Shown in pieces: positions 16,350 through 23,588 of a stretch of DNA of 23,588 bases (positions are counted from its first letter, which is position 1; every line of letters begins with the position of its first letter). Source of the DNA: JACVRW01 sp034664105 (lineage in GTDB: Bacteria; Actinomycetota; Thermoleophilia; Solirubrobacterales; Thermoleophilaceae); NCBI GenBank assembly GCA_034664105.1, contig JAXDIH010000188.1, positions 1 through 23,588 on the forward strand, in the 5' to 3' direction. Both the position numbers and the translations under genes were made by a program. The notes beneath the pieces are model-generated. The model was not told the DNA's origin. It ran no database searches and was given only the letters and a program-made list of their open reading frames with translations.

Positions 16350-16455
16350 GAGTGTGGGCCCGAACGCACGCAGATGGTGCATTTGGGGGCCCACGCCCGC
16401 TCGGCCGGGAGTGTGGGCCCCGAACGTCAGACATAGCCCCCGTTTCGGGGCCCAC
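16350..16455. repeat. Two tandem palindromic units (GTGGGCCC... ...GGGCCCAC)
   Basis: Unit 1 has arms GTGGGCCC (16354-16361) and GGGCCCAC (16387-16394). Unit 2 has 12-bp arms GTGGGCCCCGAA (16413-16424) and TTCGGGGCCCAC (16444-16455). Both units start with GAGTGTGGGCCC(C)GAACG, at 16350 and 16409, i.e. a 59-bp direct repeat period. The inner sequences differ. It lies just past the nuoN stop, so it may end or protect the nuo transcript, or be a REP-like mobile repeat. Confidence 0.7.
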
Positions 16456-16503
16456 AGCCCCGGGTGGCCCCCCTTGTCGCCGCCGTTGGCCCGGCCCGGG
16501 GCT

Positions 16504-18045
16504 CTAGCGCAGGCCCGACAAAGACGTGCCGATGTCGCGCGCCGCGTCGAACAGCGGGTCCGGCCAGATGCCGAACAGGATCGTCGCGGCGGCGAACGCG
16601 ATCGCGATCGCCGCGATCTCGGGCTGGGCGCGCAGATCCGCCTCGGGCGACCAGCCCGACACCGGCTTGACCTGGCGCGGTGGGATCGTCGGGAGCACGA
16701 CCTCGTGGCCGGCCATCCACATCACCGCCACCACCCGCAGGTAATAGCCGAATGACACGACGGCCCCCACCACGATCACCACTCCGAGCCACGCGTAGTC
16801 GCCCGCCACGGCGGCGTCGATCAAATAGAACTTCCCGATGAAGCCAGCCGTGGCCGGCACGCCCGCCAGCGACAGCATCGCGATCGTCATCGGCCACGCC
16901 AGCCACGGCTGGGTCTGGCCGAGGTTCTCCAGCGACGACAGGTCGTCGCCGTGCTCCGACACCCGCTCGCGCGCGATCACCACCGCGAACGCGGCCACGT
17001 TCATCAGCAGGTAGACGGCCAGGTAGAAGACCGTGGCCTGCAGGCCGAGCGTCGATCCCACCACCACGCCCGCCAGCAGGTAGCCGGCCTGCGCCACGCT
17101 CGACCACGCCAGCAGCCGCTTCAGCGACCGCTGCGCCAGCGCGCCCACGTTGCCGATCACGATCGTGACCGTCGCCAGCGCCGCCAGCGCCGGGCCCCAC
17201 TCGAGCTGGGACAGCCCGAGCGCGTGGTCGAACAGCCGCAGGAAGATCCCGAACGCCGCCGCCTTGGTGGCCACCGCCATGAACGTCGTGATCGGCGTGG
17301 GCGCCCCCTGGTAGACGTCTGGCGTCCACTGGTGGAATGGCGCCACCGACGCCTTGAAGGCGAGCCCGGTCGAGATCAGCGCGATGCCGGTGAGCACCAG
17401 CGGGTCGCTGAGGCCGACCTGGTCGGACGAGATCGCCGCGGCGATCGCGTCGAACTGCATCGCCCCGGTGGCCCCGTAGATCAGCGCGAGGCCATAGAGC
17501 AGCGTCGCCGAGCCGACCGACCCGATCACCAGGTACTTCAGCCCCGCCTCCAGCGACGTGCGCCGGTGCAGCTCCGTGGCGCACAGGACGTAGAGCGGGA
17601 TCGACAGCAGCTCGATTCCGACGAACAGCGTGATCAGGTCCGACGATGCCGCCAGCAGGACCATGCCCGTGATCGAGCCGAGCAGCATCGAGTGGTACTC
17701 GCCGTGGCCCGCCTGCCGGGCCGCGACGGCGCGCAACGACAGCGCTACGCACACGAGGCCGGCAACGTAGACCAGCACCGCGATCCCCAGCGCCAGCGTG
17801 TCCACCGTCAGCGAGCCCTCGAGGATGGGCTGCTGCACGCCCGGGTCCCAGATCCAGATCGTCAGACCGATCGCCGTCAGCAGCGACACCGCGGTCAGCG
17901 CCGGCACCAGCACGGTCTGGACGAAGCGACCGCGCAGCAGCCCGACCATCAGCACCACGATCGAGCCGCCGATCGTGGCCAGCAGCGGCGAGAGCGCCTT
18001 GTAGTCGATGTCGGGGGCCTGGATCTCGGCCAGCGGCAGCGTCAT
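16504..18045 (-). CDS. nuoN: NADH-quinone oxidoreductase subunit N
   Basis: 513 residues, about 14 TM segments, an antiporter-like proton-pumping subunit of complex I in the cytoplasmic membrane. The functional residues are present: FVGIELLSIPLY carries the TM5 Glu145, GLAFKASVAPFHQWTPDVYQG the TM7 Lys231, and further Lys/Glu lie in the later helices (ATKAAAFG, GFIGKFYL). ATG 18045 overlaps the nuoM stop by 4 bp (ATGA), and AGGAGG at 18056-18061 inside the end of nuoM is a strong ribosome site 10 bp upstream. It is the last gene of the nuo cluster, followed by the palindromic repeat region. Confidence 0.97.
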   Translation of the reverse strand: MTLPLAEIQAPDIDYKALSPLLATIGGSIVVLMVGLLRGRFVQTVLVPALTAVSLLTAIGLTIWIWDPGVQQPILEGSLTVDTLALGIAVLVYVAGLVCVALSLRAVAARQAGHGEYHSMLLGSITGMVLLAASSDLITLFVGIELLSIPLYVLCATELHRRTSLEAGLKYLVIGSVGSATLLYGLALIYGATGAMQFDAIAAAISSDQVGLSDPLVLTGIALISTGLAFKASVAPFHQWTPDVYQGAPTPITTFMAVATKAAAFGIFLRLFDHALGLSQLEWGPALAALATVTIVIGNVGALAQRSLKRLLAWSSVAQAGYLLAGVVVGSTLGLQATVFYLAVYLLMNVAAFAVVIARERVSEHGDDLSSLENLGQTQPWLAWPMTIAMLSLAGVPATAGFIGKFYLIDAAVAGDYAWLGVVIVVGAVVSFGYYLRVVAVMWMAGHEVVLPTIPPRQVKPVSGWSPEADLRAQPEIAAIAIAFAAATILFGIWPDPLFDAARDIGTSLSGLR

Positions 18046-19529
18046 CGGTTGGCCACCTCCTGCCCGATGCCGCGTGCCTCCTGGATCGCCGCCGTCGTGG
18101 CCTTCTCCGTGCGGTGCACCACGAAGTGCGGATACACGCCGAGCGCCACGATCACGGCCACCAGGGGCGCGATCGCCGCCAGGTGCAGACCGTCGATCTC
18201 ACCCGGCTCGACATCCGGCCCCGGGCGGTTGTGCATCGTGCCCTGGAAGACCCGGATCATGTAGACGGCGGCGAGGACCACGCCGACGCTCGCCACCAGC
18301 CCGTAGACCAGCTTGTCCTCGAAGGTCCCGAACAGCACGAGCAGCTCGCCCACGAAGTTGCCCGACCCCGGCATCGCCAGCGTGGCGAACGTGATGATCA
18401 GGAACAGCGCGGCGAGGACGGGCGCTCGGAACGCCATCCCGCCCAGCTCGGAGAGCGACTCGCTGCCCCGCGCCCGCTCGGCGATCACCCCGACGATCAG
18501 GAACAGCGGCACCACCACCAGCCCGTGGTTGAGCATCTGGAACACCGCGCCCTGGGCGCCCTTGTCCTCCAGCGCGAAGATCCCCAGCACGATGAAGCCC
18601 AGCTGGGCGATCGACGAGTAGGCGAGCACCAGCCGCAGATTGTCCTGCGAGAACGCGAGGATCGACCCGTACAGGATCGAGAAGACCGCGACGATGATGA
18701 ACAGCTCCTGCCAGTGCTGCGCGCCCTCCGGCATGACCGGCAGCACGATCCGCAGGAAGCCATACACGCCGACCTTCGACAGCACGCCGGACAGCAGCGC
18801 GATCGTGACTATCGGCGACGAGCGGTAGGTCTCCGGCACCCACCCGTGCAGCGGGAACAGTGGCGCCTTCACGAAGAACGCCAGCGCGAACAGCAGCACC
18901 ATCCACTGCTGCGTGCCCTCCGAGACCGAGCGCTGCTGCAGGTCGGCGAGCGAGAACGAGATCTCGCCGCCGTCGGGCGTCGACAGCACCCCCAGCGCGA
19001 CCGCCGCCGCCAGCATCAGCAGCGACCCGGCCAGCGTGTAGATCATGAACTTGGTGGTGGCGCGCACCCGGTCGCCGGTGCCCCAGCCGCCGATCATGAA
19101 GTAGAAGGGCACCAGCATCAGGTCGAAGAACACGATGAACAGCGCCAGGTCCTGAGCCAGGAAGGCGCCCAGCACCGCCGTCTCGGCCAGGGCGAGGTTG
19201 AAGAAGAACAGCTTGGGCCGGTCGTGCTGCCGGAAGGCTGCCACCAGCGTGCACGGCACCCAGGCGATGGCGGTCAGCGCGACCATGAACAGGTTGAGGC
19301 CGTCGATGCCGAGCTGGTAGCGGATGCCGAGCTCGGGGATCCACTCGTCGTCGGTTACGTACTGGAGCCCGCCGCCGCCGTCGAAGTCGGCGAGCAGCGC
19401 GACCGTGTAGGCCAGCACCGCCACCGTCCCGGCCAGCACCGCCCAACGCGCGAGCCCGCGCGGCAGGAACGCGCCGAGCAGGCCGGTCGCCAGCGGCAGG
19501 AACAGGATGATCGAGAGGTGGATGGTCAC
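18042..19529 (-). CDS. nuoM: NADH-quinone oxidoreductase subunit M
   Basis: 495 residues from GTG 19529 (MTIHLSIILF), overlapping the nuoL stop by 4 bp (GTGA). The frame upstream of this GTG is open but antiparallel in sense to nuoL coding and is not used. It has the antiporter-like fold with FFVKAPLFPLHGWVPETY (Lys221 of TM7), GVLSKVGVYGFLR (Lys252), YSSIAQLGF and GSGNFVGELLVLFG. The TM5 motif reads FFDLMLVPFYFMIGGWG: the proton-path glutamate (Glu144 in E. coli) is Asp136, a conservative change that keeps the charge. It pumps protons in the distal membrane arm next to NuoL and NuoN. Confidence 0.97.
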   Translation of the reverse strand: MTIHLSIILFLPLATGLLGAFLPRGLARWAVLAGTVAVLAYTVALLADFDGGGGLQYVTDDEWIPELGIRYQLGIDGLNLFMVALTAIAWVPCTLVAAFRQHDRPKLFFFNLALAETAVLGAFLAQDLALFIVFFDLMLVPFYFMIGGWGTGDRVRATTKFMIYTLAGSLLMLAAAVALGVLSTPDGGEISFSLADLQQRSVSEGTQQWMVLLFALAFFVKAPLFPLHGWVPETYRSSPIVTIALLSGVLSKVGVYGFLRIVLPVMPEGAQHWQELFIIVAVFSILYGSILAFSQDNLRLVLAYSSIAQLGFIVLGIFALEDKGAQGAVFQMLNHGLVVVPLFLIVGVIAERARGSESLSELGGMAFRAPVLAALFLIITFATLAMPGSGNFVGELLVLFGTFEDKLVYGLVASVGVVLAAVYMIRVFQGTMHNRPGPDVEPGEIDGLHLAAIAPLVAVIVALGVYPHFVVHRTEKATTAAIQEARGIGQEVANR

Positions 19530-21538
19530 GAGCTGGCCAGCAGGAAGTAGAGGATGAGCAGGGCCACGCCGAGCAGCAGCAGCAGGGCGTAGGCGCGCAG
19601 GTACCCGGTCTGGACCGCCCGCGCGAGCGAGCTGCCGACGCGCACCACGCCGGTGGCGCCGCCGACGATGAAGCCCTGGACGAAGCGGGTCTCGATCACA
19701 GCGCGGCCGAAGCCCCCGGCGGTGGCGACGGGGCGCACGAACAGCGCCTCGAACAGCTCGTCGAAGTACCACTTGTTCACGAGGAAGGCGTGCACGCGCG
19801 GGAAGCGGTCGCGCAGCTGGAGCGTGATGCCGCGGCGGCGCACGTAGGCGTGGTACGCGGCGGCGATGCCGGCGACCGAGATCAGGCCGCCGAGCAGGAG
19901 GCCGACCCACTCGGAGCTGTCGCTCGGTGCGGTGTCGTGGAAGTGGGAGTCGGCGAACGTCGGCTCGAGGAACTTCTCGATCACGTCGCTCACGCCCGGC
20001 ACCTGGACCACCCCGGCCAGCAGCGCGAGCACCGCCAGCGGCCCCATGGCGGCGCGCATCGGCCACTCGCGCTCGGCGATGTGGTGCTCCTCCGCCGGGA
20101 AGCCCACGTCGGTGTCCTCGGGCTCGCCGGTCGCCGGGTTGGAGGGTGGGTGGTGGGCGATGTGCCCCTGCTCCAGCTCGCGCGCCTCCTCGACCGGGTT
20201 TCCGTAGAAGACCCGGAACACCATGCGGAAGGCGTAGAAGGCAGTCAGCGCGGCGCCCGCGTAGCCGGCGATCGCCAGCACGACGTACCAGCCGCCGCGC
20301 TCGAGCGTGAACGCCAGGATCTCGTCCTTCGAGAAGAACCCGGAGGTGAACGGGAACGCCGCCAGGGCGAGCGCGCCGGCCGTGAACGCCGCGAACGTGA
20401 ACGGCATCGCCTTGCGGAAGCCGCCCATCCGGTCCATGTCCTGAATGCCGCCCATCGCGCTGATCACCGAGCCCGCGCCCATGAAGAGCAGCGCCTTGAA
20501 GAACGCGTGCGTCATCAGGTGGAACATCCCGGCCCCGTAGGCGAACACCGAGACGCCCAGCACCATGTAGCCGATCTGGCTGATCGTGCTGTAGGCGATC
20601 GTCCGCTTCAGGTCCGTCACCGCGACCGCCACGGTGGCCGCGAACACGAGCGTGGCCGTGCCGATGATCGCGCCCACGTCCGCGGCCGCCGGGGCCAGCT
20701 CGAAGAGCGGGTGGGTGCGCGCGATCAGGTAGACGCCGGCCGTGACCATCGTGGCGGCGTGGATCAGGGCGGAGACCGGGGTGGGGCCCTCCATGGCGTC
20801 CGGGAGCCAGGTGTGGAGCGGCAGCTGGGCCGACTTCGCGAACGCCCCCACGAGGATCAGCAGGCAGGCGGCCACCAGCGTGCCGTCGTTGTGGCCGAAC
20901 ACGTGGTCGGCCTGAGCGAACACGCCCGCGTAGTCGAGCGCGCCGGTCTGGTCGAGCAGCAGGAAGGCGGCCACCACCAAGCCCACGTCGCCGATCACGT
21001 TGATCACGAACGCCTTGATGCCGGCGCGGGTGGCGGTCTCGCGCCGGTACCAGAACGAGATCAGCAGGTAGGACGCCGCGCCGACGAAGGCCCAGCCGAC
21101 GATCAGCAGCACGAAGTTCGACGCCAGGACCAGCAGCAGCATCGAGAAGACGAAGAAGTTGAGGTAGGCGAAGAAGCGCGTGTAGCCGCGGTCGCCGCCC
21201 ATGTACGCGACCGAGTAGACGTGGATCAGGAACGACACGCCGCTGACCACCAGGCACATGAACACCGACAGCGGATCGACGAGGATGGCGAGGTCCACCT
21301 TCACGTCGCCGGTCGCGACGTACGTCCAGGCCGAGTCGACCAGCGAGCGCGATTCCTCGGGCTGGTCCTGGAGCTGGATCAGCGCGCCGATCGCCGACAG
21401 GAACGCCCCGAAGATCGCGCCGCTGGCGATCCACCCGGCGGTGCGGCCGCGCAGCCCGCCCAGCCAGCCGAAGGCGATCGCCAGCGTTCCGACGAGCGGG
21501 AACGCCAGCACGAGCCAGCCGTAGGAGGTGCCGCTCAT
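19526..21538 (-). CDS. nuoL: NADH-quinone oxidoreductase subunit L
   Basis: 670 residues from ATG 21538, overlapping nuoK's stop by 4 bp. It is the distal antiporter-like subunit of complex I, with the long C-terminal lateral helix and final TM segment (about 580-668). Clear blocks: GDVGLV (Asp184), AKSAQLPLHTWLPDAMEGPTPVSALIHAATMVTAGVY in two parts (Lys235, the HAATM loop), DLKRTIAYSTISQIGYM, FHLMTHAFFKALLF and GFFSKDEI (Lys404). At the TM5 position where E. coli has GWEGVG (Glu144), this protein has GWAFVG: the glutamate is Ala150. A soluble acidic/His-rich loop at 447-490 (EEARELEQGHIAHHPP) lies between later helices. The length is usual. Confidence 0.97.
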   Translation of the reverse strand: MSGTSYGWLVLAFPLVGTLAIAFGWLGGLRGRTAGWIASGAIFGAFLSAIGALIQLQDQPEESRSLVDSAWTYVATGDVKVDLAILVDPLSVFMCLVVSGVSFLIHVYSVAYMGGDRGYTRFFAYLNFFVFSMLLLVLASNFVLLIVGWAFVGAASYLLISFWYRRETATRAGIKAFVINVIGDVGLVVAAFLLLDQTGALDYAGVFAQADHVFGHNDGTLVAACLLILVGAFAKSAQLPLHTWLPDAMEGPTPVSALIHAATMVTAGVYLIARTHPLFELAPAAADVGAIIGTATLVFAATVAVAVTDLKRTIAYSTISQIGYMVLGVSVFAYGAGMFHLMTHAFFKALLFMGAGSVISAMGGIQDMDRMGGFRKAMPFTFAAFTAGALALAAFPFTSGFFSKDEILAFTLERGGWYVVLAIAGYAGAALTAFYAFRMVFRVFYGNPVEEARELEQGHIAHHPPSNPATGEPEDTDVGFPAEEHHIAEREWPMRAAMGPLAVLALLAGVVQVPGVSDVIEKFLEPTFADSHFHDTAPSDSSEWVGLLLGGLISVAGIAAAYHAYVRRRGITLQLRDRFPRVHAFLVNKWYFDELFEALFVRPVATAGGFGRAVIETRFVQGFIVGGATGVVRVGSSLARAVQTGYLRAYALLLLLGVALLILYFLLASS

Positions 21539-21834
21539 CCGCGCAGCTCGGACATCTCGTCGATGTCGATCGGGAGCCGGTTGCGGTACATCGCGACGAT
21601 GATCCCGAGGCCGATCACGACCTCACAGGCCGCGATCACCATCACGATCAGCGCGAAGACCTGACCGGCCTGGCCGCCGTGCATGCGCGAGAAGGCCACC
21701 AACGCCAGGTTGCCGGCGTTGAGCATCAGCTCGAGGCAGAGCAGCACCACCAGCGGGTTGCGGCGGGTGAGCACGCCGGCGGCGCCGATCGCGAACAGGA
21801 AGGCGGACAGGACGAGGAACCAGGTGATGTCCAC
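21535..21834 (-). CDS. nuoK: NADH-quinone oxidoreductase subunit K
   Basis: 99 residues, three TM helices, from GTG 21834, which directly abuts the nuoJ stop. Both buried glutamates of the proton path are present: Glu35 in LLCLELMLNAGNL and Glu71 in IAACEVVIGLGI. It belongs to the membrane arm of complex I, linking NuoA/J/H to the antiporter subunits. Its stop overlaps the nuoL ATG by 4 bp. Length is normal for the family (about 100). Confidence 0.97.
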   Translation of the reverse strand: MDITWFLVLSAFLFAIGAAGVLTRRNPLVVLLCLELMLNAGNLALVAFSRMHGGQAGQVFALIVMVIAACEVVIGLGIIVAMYRNRLPIDIDEMSELRG

Positions 21835-22437
21835 TTAGACGCGCACCTCGAGTGTCGTCTCCGCCGACGGCGGCTCCTTGCGATCGGGCGGGGCTCCGAC
21901 CTCCTCGAGCGCGCCGATGTCCTCGAGTCCGCGCCTGCGGCGGGCGAGGACGACGGCGCCGACGGCGGCCACCAGCAGCAGGTACGAGGCGGCCTCGAAC
22001 GGCACGAGGAAGCGGGTGAGCAGCAGCCGCCCGATCTCAGCGGGGGAGCCGAAGCCGGCTCCGACGTCGGCGCCGCGCGTGTCCAGGGCCTCCAGGCCGC
22101 TCGCGATGAACGCGACGCACAGCTCCACGCCGATGGCGGCCGCGAACAGCGGGCCGAAGGAGTTGATCACGCCGCCCTCCGGCCGCAGCGGTTCGTCCGC
22201 GCCGCCGATGTAGGCGACCACGAAGATGTAGAGCACCATCACGGCGCCCGCGTAGACGACCACCTGCGCCGCGGCGATGAACTCGGCGTGCAGGAGCAGG
22301 AACAGCACGGCCAGCGCGAGCAGGTGCACGACGAGCGCGAGCACCGAGTAGAACGGGTTGCGCACCACCACGACGCCGAGCGCGCCGGCAAGCGCGCCGG
22401 CCCCGGCGAGGAAGAAGAGGACCTGCTCGAACCACAT
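21835..22437 (-). CDS. nuoJ: NADH-quinone oxidoreductase subunit J
   Basis: 200 residues from ATG 22437, five TM helices. The signature AAQVVVYAGAVMVLYIFVV (TM3, with the pi-bulge tyrosine region) and the N-terminal RNPFYSVLALVVHLLALAVLFLLL are typical. The C-terminal 35 residues after TM5 are cytoplasmic and charged (ARRRRGLEDIGALEEVG). It is part of the complex I membrane arm next to NuoK. It starts 12 bp after nuoI and ends exactly where nuoK begins, so the three are translated as a block. Confidence 0.96.
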   Translation of the reverse strand: MWFEQVLFFLAGAGALAGALGVVVVRNPFYSVLALVVHLLALAVLFLLLHAEFIAAAQVVVYAGAVMVLYIFVVAYIGGADEPLRPEGGVINSFGPLFAAAIGVELCVAFIASGLEALDTRGADVGAGFGSPAEIGRLLLTRFLVPFEAASYLLLVAAVGAVVLARRRRGLEDIGALEEVGAPPDRKEPPSAETTLEVRV

Positions 22438-22449
22438 GGGCCTGGTCCG

Positions 22450-22983
22450 CTACTCCCCTTCGACCCGCAGCGGCGTGCTCTCGGGGGAATCGGCGAGCAG
22501 CATCTCCTTGGTGAAGATGAGGTCCGAGCGGTGGTAGTCGGACAGCTCGTAGTCGTTGCCCATGGTGATCGCGTCGAACGGGCACGCGACCTCGCAGTAC
22601 CCGCAGAAGATGCAGCGGGTCATGTTGATCTCGTAGACGGCGGCGTAGCGCTCGCCCGCCGAGACCTGCAGCTCGGGCGTGTTCTCGGCGGCCACGACAC
22701 GGATGCACTTGGCCGGACACGCGGCCGCGCACAGCGAGCAGCCGACGCACTTCTCCAGCTCCGAGTCCTCGAAGCGGTGCAGCTTGTGCCGCCCGCGGAA
22801 GCGCGGGTAGACCGGCGTCTTCTGCTCGGGGTACTCGATCGTGTGCGGACCCTCGACCACCCGGCCGAGCGTCGTCTTGAGGCCGCGCAGCGTCTCGCCG
22901 AACACGCGGTACACCGCCCCGATACCGCCGGGCTCCGGCCCGCGCTCGATCGGCGCGGCGGCCTCTCTCCAGTCTGTCGGCAC
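22450..22983 (-). CDS. nuoI: NADH-quinone oxidoreductase subunit I (2x[4Fe-4S] ferredoxin-like)
   Basis: 177 residues from GTG 22983; the frame is open further back, but that part lies in the nuoH end. The start is 14 bp past the nuoH stop, and AGGAAG overlapping that stop serves as the ribosome site. Two ferredoxin motifs are present: CVGCSLCAAACP (Cys79, 82, 85, 89) and CIFCGYCEVACP (Cys124, 127, 130, 134), which hold clusters N6a and N6b passing electrons to NuoB and quinone. The middle RHKLHRFEDSELEKC is typical. The C-terminus (LADSPESTPLRVEGE) is short. It is the only peripheral-arm subunit in this window. Confidence 0.96.
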   Translation of the reverse strand: MPTDWREAAAPIERGPEPGGIGAVYRVFGETLRGLKTTLGRVVEGPHTIEYPEQKTPVYPRFRGRHKLHRFEDSELEKCVGCSLCAAACPAKCIRVVAAENTPELQVSAGERYAAVYEINMTRCIFCGYCEVACPFDAITMGNDYELSDYHRSDLIFTKEMLLADSPESTPLRVEGE

Positions 22984-22997
22984 TAAGTCACCACTTC

Positions 22998-23588
22998 CTA
23001 GGTCGCCACGAGGACGATTGCGGTTACGAGCACGTTCACGGTGGCCAGCGGCAGCAGGATCTTCCAGCCGAATGACATCAGCTGGTCGTAGCGCAGTCGC
23101 GGCAGGGAGGCGCGCACCCAGATGAAGAATGTCGCGCCGAGAATGATCTTCAGCAGCATCCACAGCGGTGCCAGCGCGATCGGGCCCGGGCCGTGCCAGC
23201 CGCCGAAGAAGCAGGCGGCGGCGATGCCGGAGATGATCAGCACCTCCATGTACTCGGCCATGAAGAACGAGCCGAAGCGCATGCCGCCGAACTCGGTGTT
23301 GTAGCCGCCCACGATCTCGGCGTCGCCCTCGGGAAGGTCGAACGGCGCGCGGGCGGTCTCCGCGAAGCCGGCCACCATGAAGATGCAGAAGCCGACGAAC
23401 TGCGGGATCACGAACCAGATGCCGTCCTGGTGGTTGACGATGTCCACCAGCGAGAGCGAGCCGGCTGTCATCGCCACGCCGAGCAGCGACAGGCCGAGCG
23501 CCACCTCGTAGGAGATCAGCTGCGCGGCCGCGCGCATGGCGCCGAGGAACGAGTACTTCGAGCCCGAGGACCAGCCGCCCAGCACCAT
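22998..23588 (-). CDS. nuoH: NADH-quinone oxidoreductase subunit H (5' part outside window)
   Basis: The C-terminal 196 residues are seen; the frame is open at the window edge, and NuoH is usually 330-450 residues, so the N-terminal half is missing. The quinone-chamber block GFAETARAPFDLPEGDAEIV with the following GYNTEFGGMRFG and FFMAEYMEVL is intact, as are the last TM helices (FFGGWHGPGP, ILGATFFIWVRASLPRLRYDQLM). NuoH links the peripheral and membrane arms of complex I and forms much of the quinone site. The first visible Met is internal, not a start. Confidence 0.96.
   Translation of the reverse strand: MVLGGWSSGSKYSFLGAMRAAAQLISYEVALGLSLLGVAMTAGSLSLVDIVNHQDGIWFVIPQFVGFCIFMVAGFAETARAPFDLPEGDAEIVGGYNTEFGGMRFGSFFMAEYMEVLIISGIAAACFFGGWHGPGPIALAPLWMLLKIILGATFFIWVRASLPRLRYDQLMSFGWKILLPLATVNVLVTAIVLVAT

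Noticed and set aside
18042..21434. Long extension of the nuoM frame through nuoL (1130 codons), which could look like a fusion.
   Set aside because: The upstream part is a shifted frame of nuoL with no membrane pattern; nuoM starts at GTG 19529 with the normal N-terminus and length.

Overview
The window is high-GC DNA with almost no gaps between genes. Many starts are GTG, genes often overlap by 4 bp (ATGA or GTGA), several starts lack a Shine-Dalgarno, and there are Tat-type signal peptides and a tightly packed nuo operon. Together these point to a high-GC actinobacterium. The HtaA-like secreted protein and the NuoL/NuoM sequence style suggest the Thermoleophilia (Solirubrobacterales-like). 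That placement is inference from sequence style, not from a database search.

Left part (1-6805). On the minus strand are a tandem-domain ThyX-like flavin-dependent thymidylate synthase (C-terminal end cut by the window), a small secreted HtaA-like protein and a cytoplasmic PhoD-type metallophosphatase. Head to head with the phosphatase, on the plus strand, a stand-alone PutA-type proline dehydrogenase is followed after 37-70 bp by an unusual fusion of a PHP phosphoesterase with an APS kinase (CysC).

Middle (6856-13722). Four minus-strand genes form a probable operon. In transcription order they are a membrane-anchored GGDEF/HD-GYP protein, a Tat-exported sulfatase-fold lipoprotein with Thr in place of the catalytic Cys/Ser, a second sulfatase-fold paralogue that has lost essentially every catalytic residue and carries a calcium-loop-like acidic tail, and a 14-TM DHA2-family MFS exporter. 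The last three genes overlap by 4 bp each. This enzyme / pseudoenzyme / transporter set, with a possible c-di-GMP input, is the best candidate here for an undescribed system.

A divergent TrxR-like flavoprotein (CPFC motif) starts across an 87-bp regulatory gap. Its end overlaps by 8 bp the convergent end of a fatty-acyl-CoA synthetase gene.

Right part (16504-23588). nuoN, M, L, K, J, I and H (H partial) are encoded on the minus strand, in transcription order H-I-J-K-L-M-N, and form the membrane arm of respiratory complex I plus the NuoI ferredoxin subunit. The NuoL TM5 glutamate, essential in well-studied enzymes, is Ala here, and the NuoM equivalent is Asp. The 251-bp gap after nuoN contains two tandem palindromic units and a smaller hairpin.

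No tRNA, rRNA, CRISPR array, insertion sequence or phage gene was seen, and no stretch above 300 bp lacks a gene.
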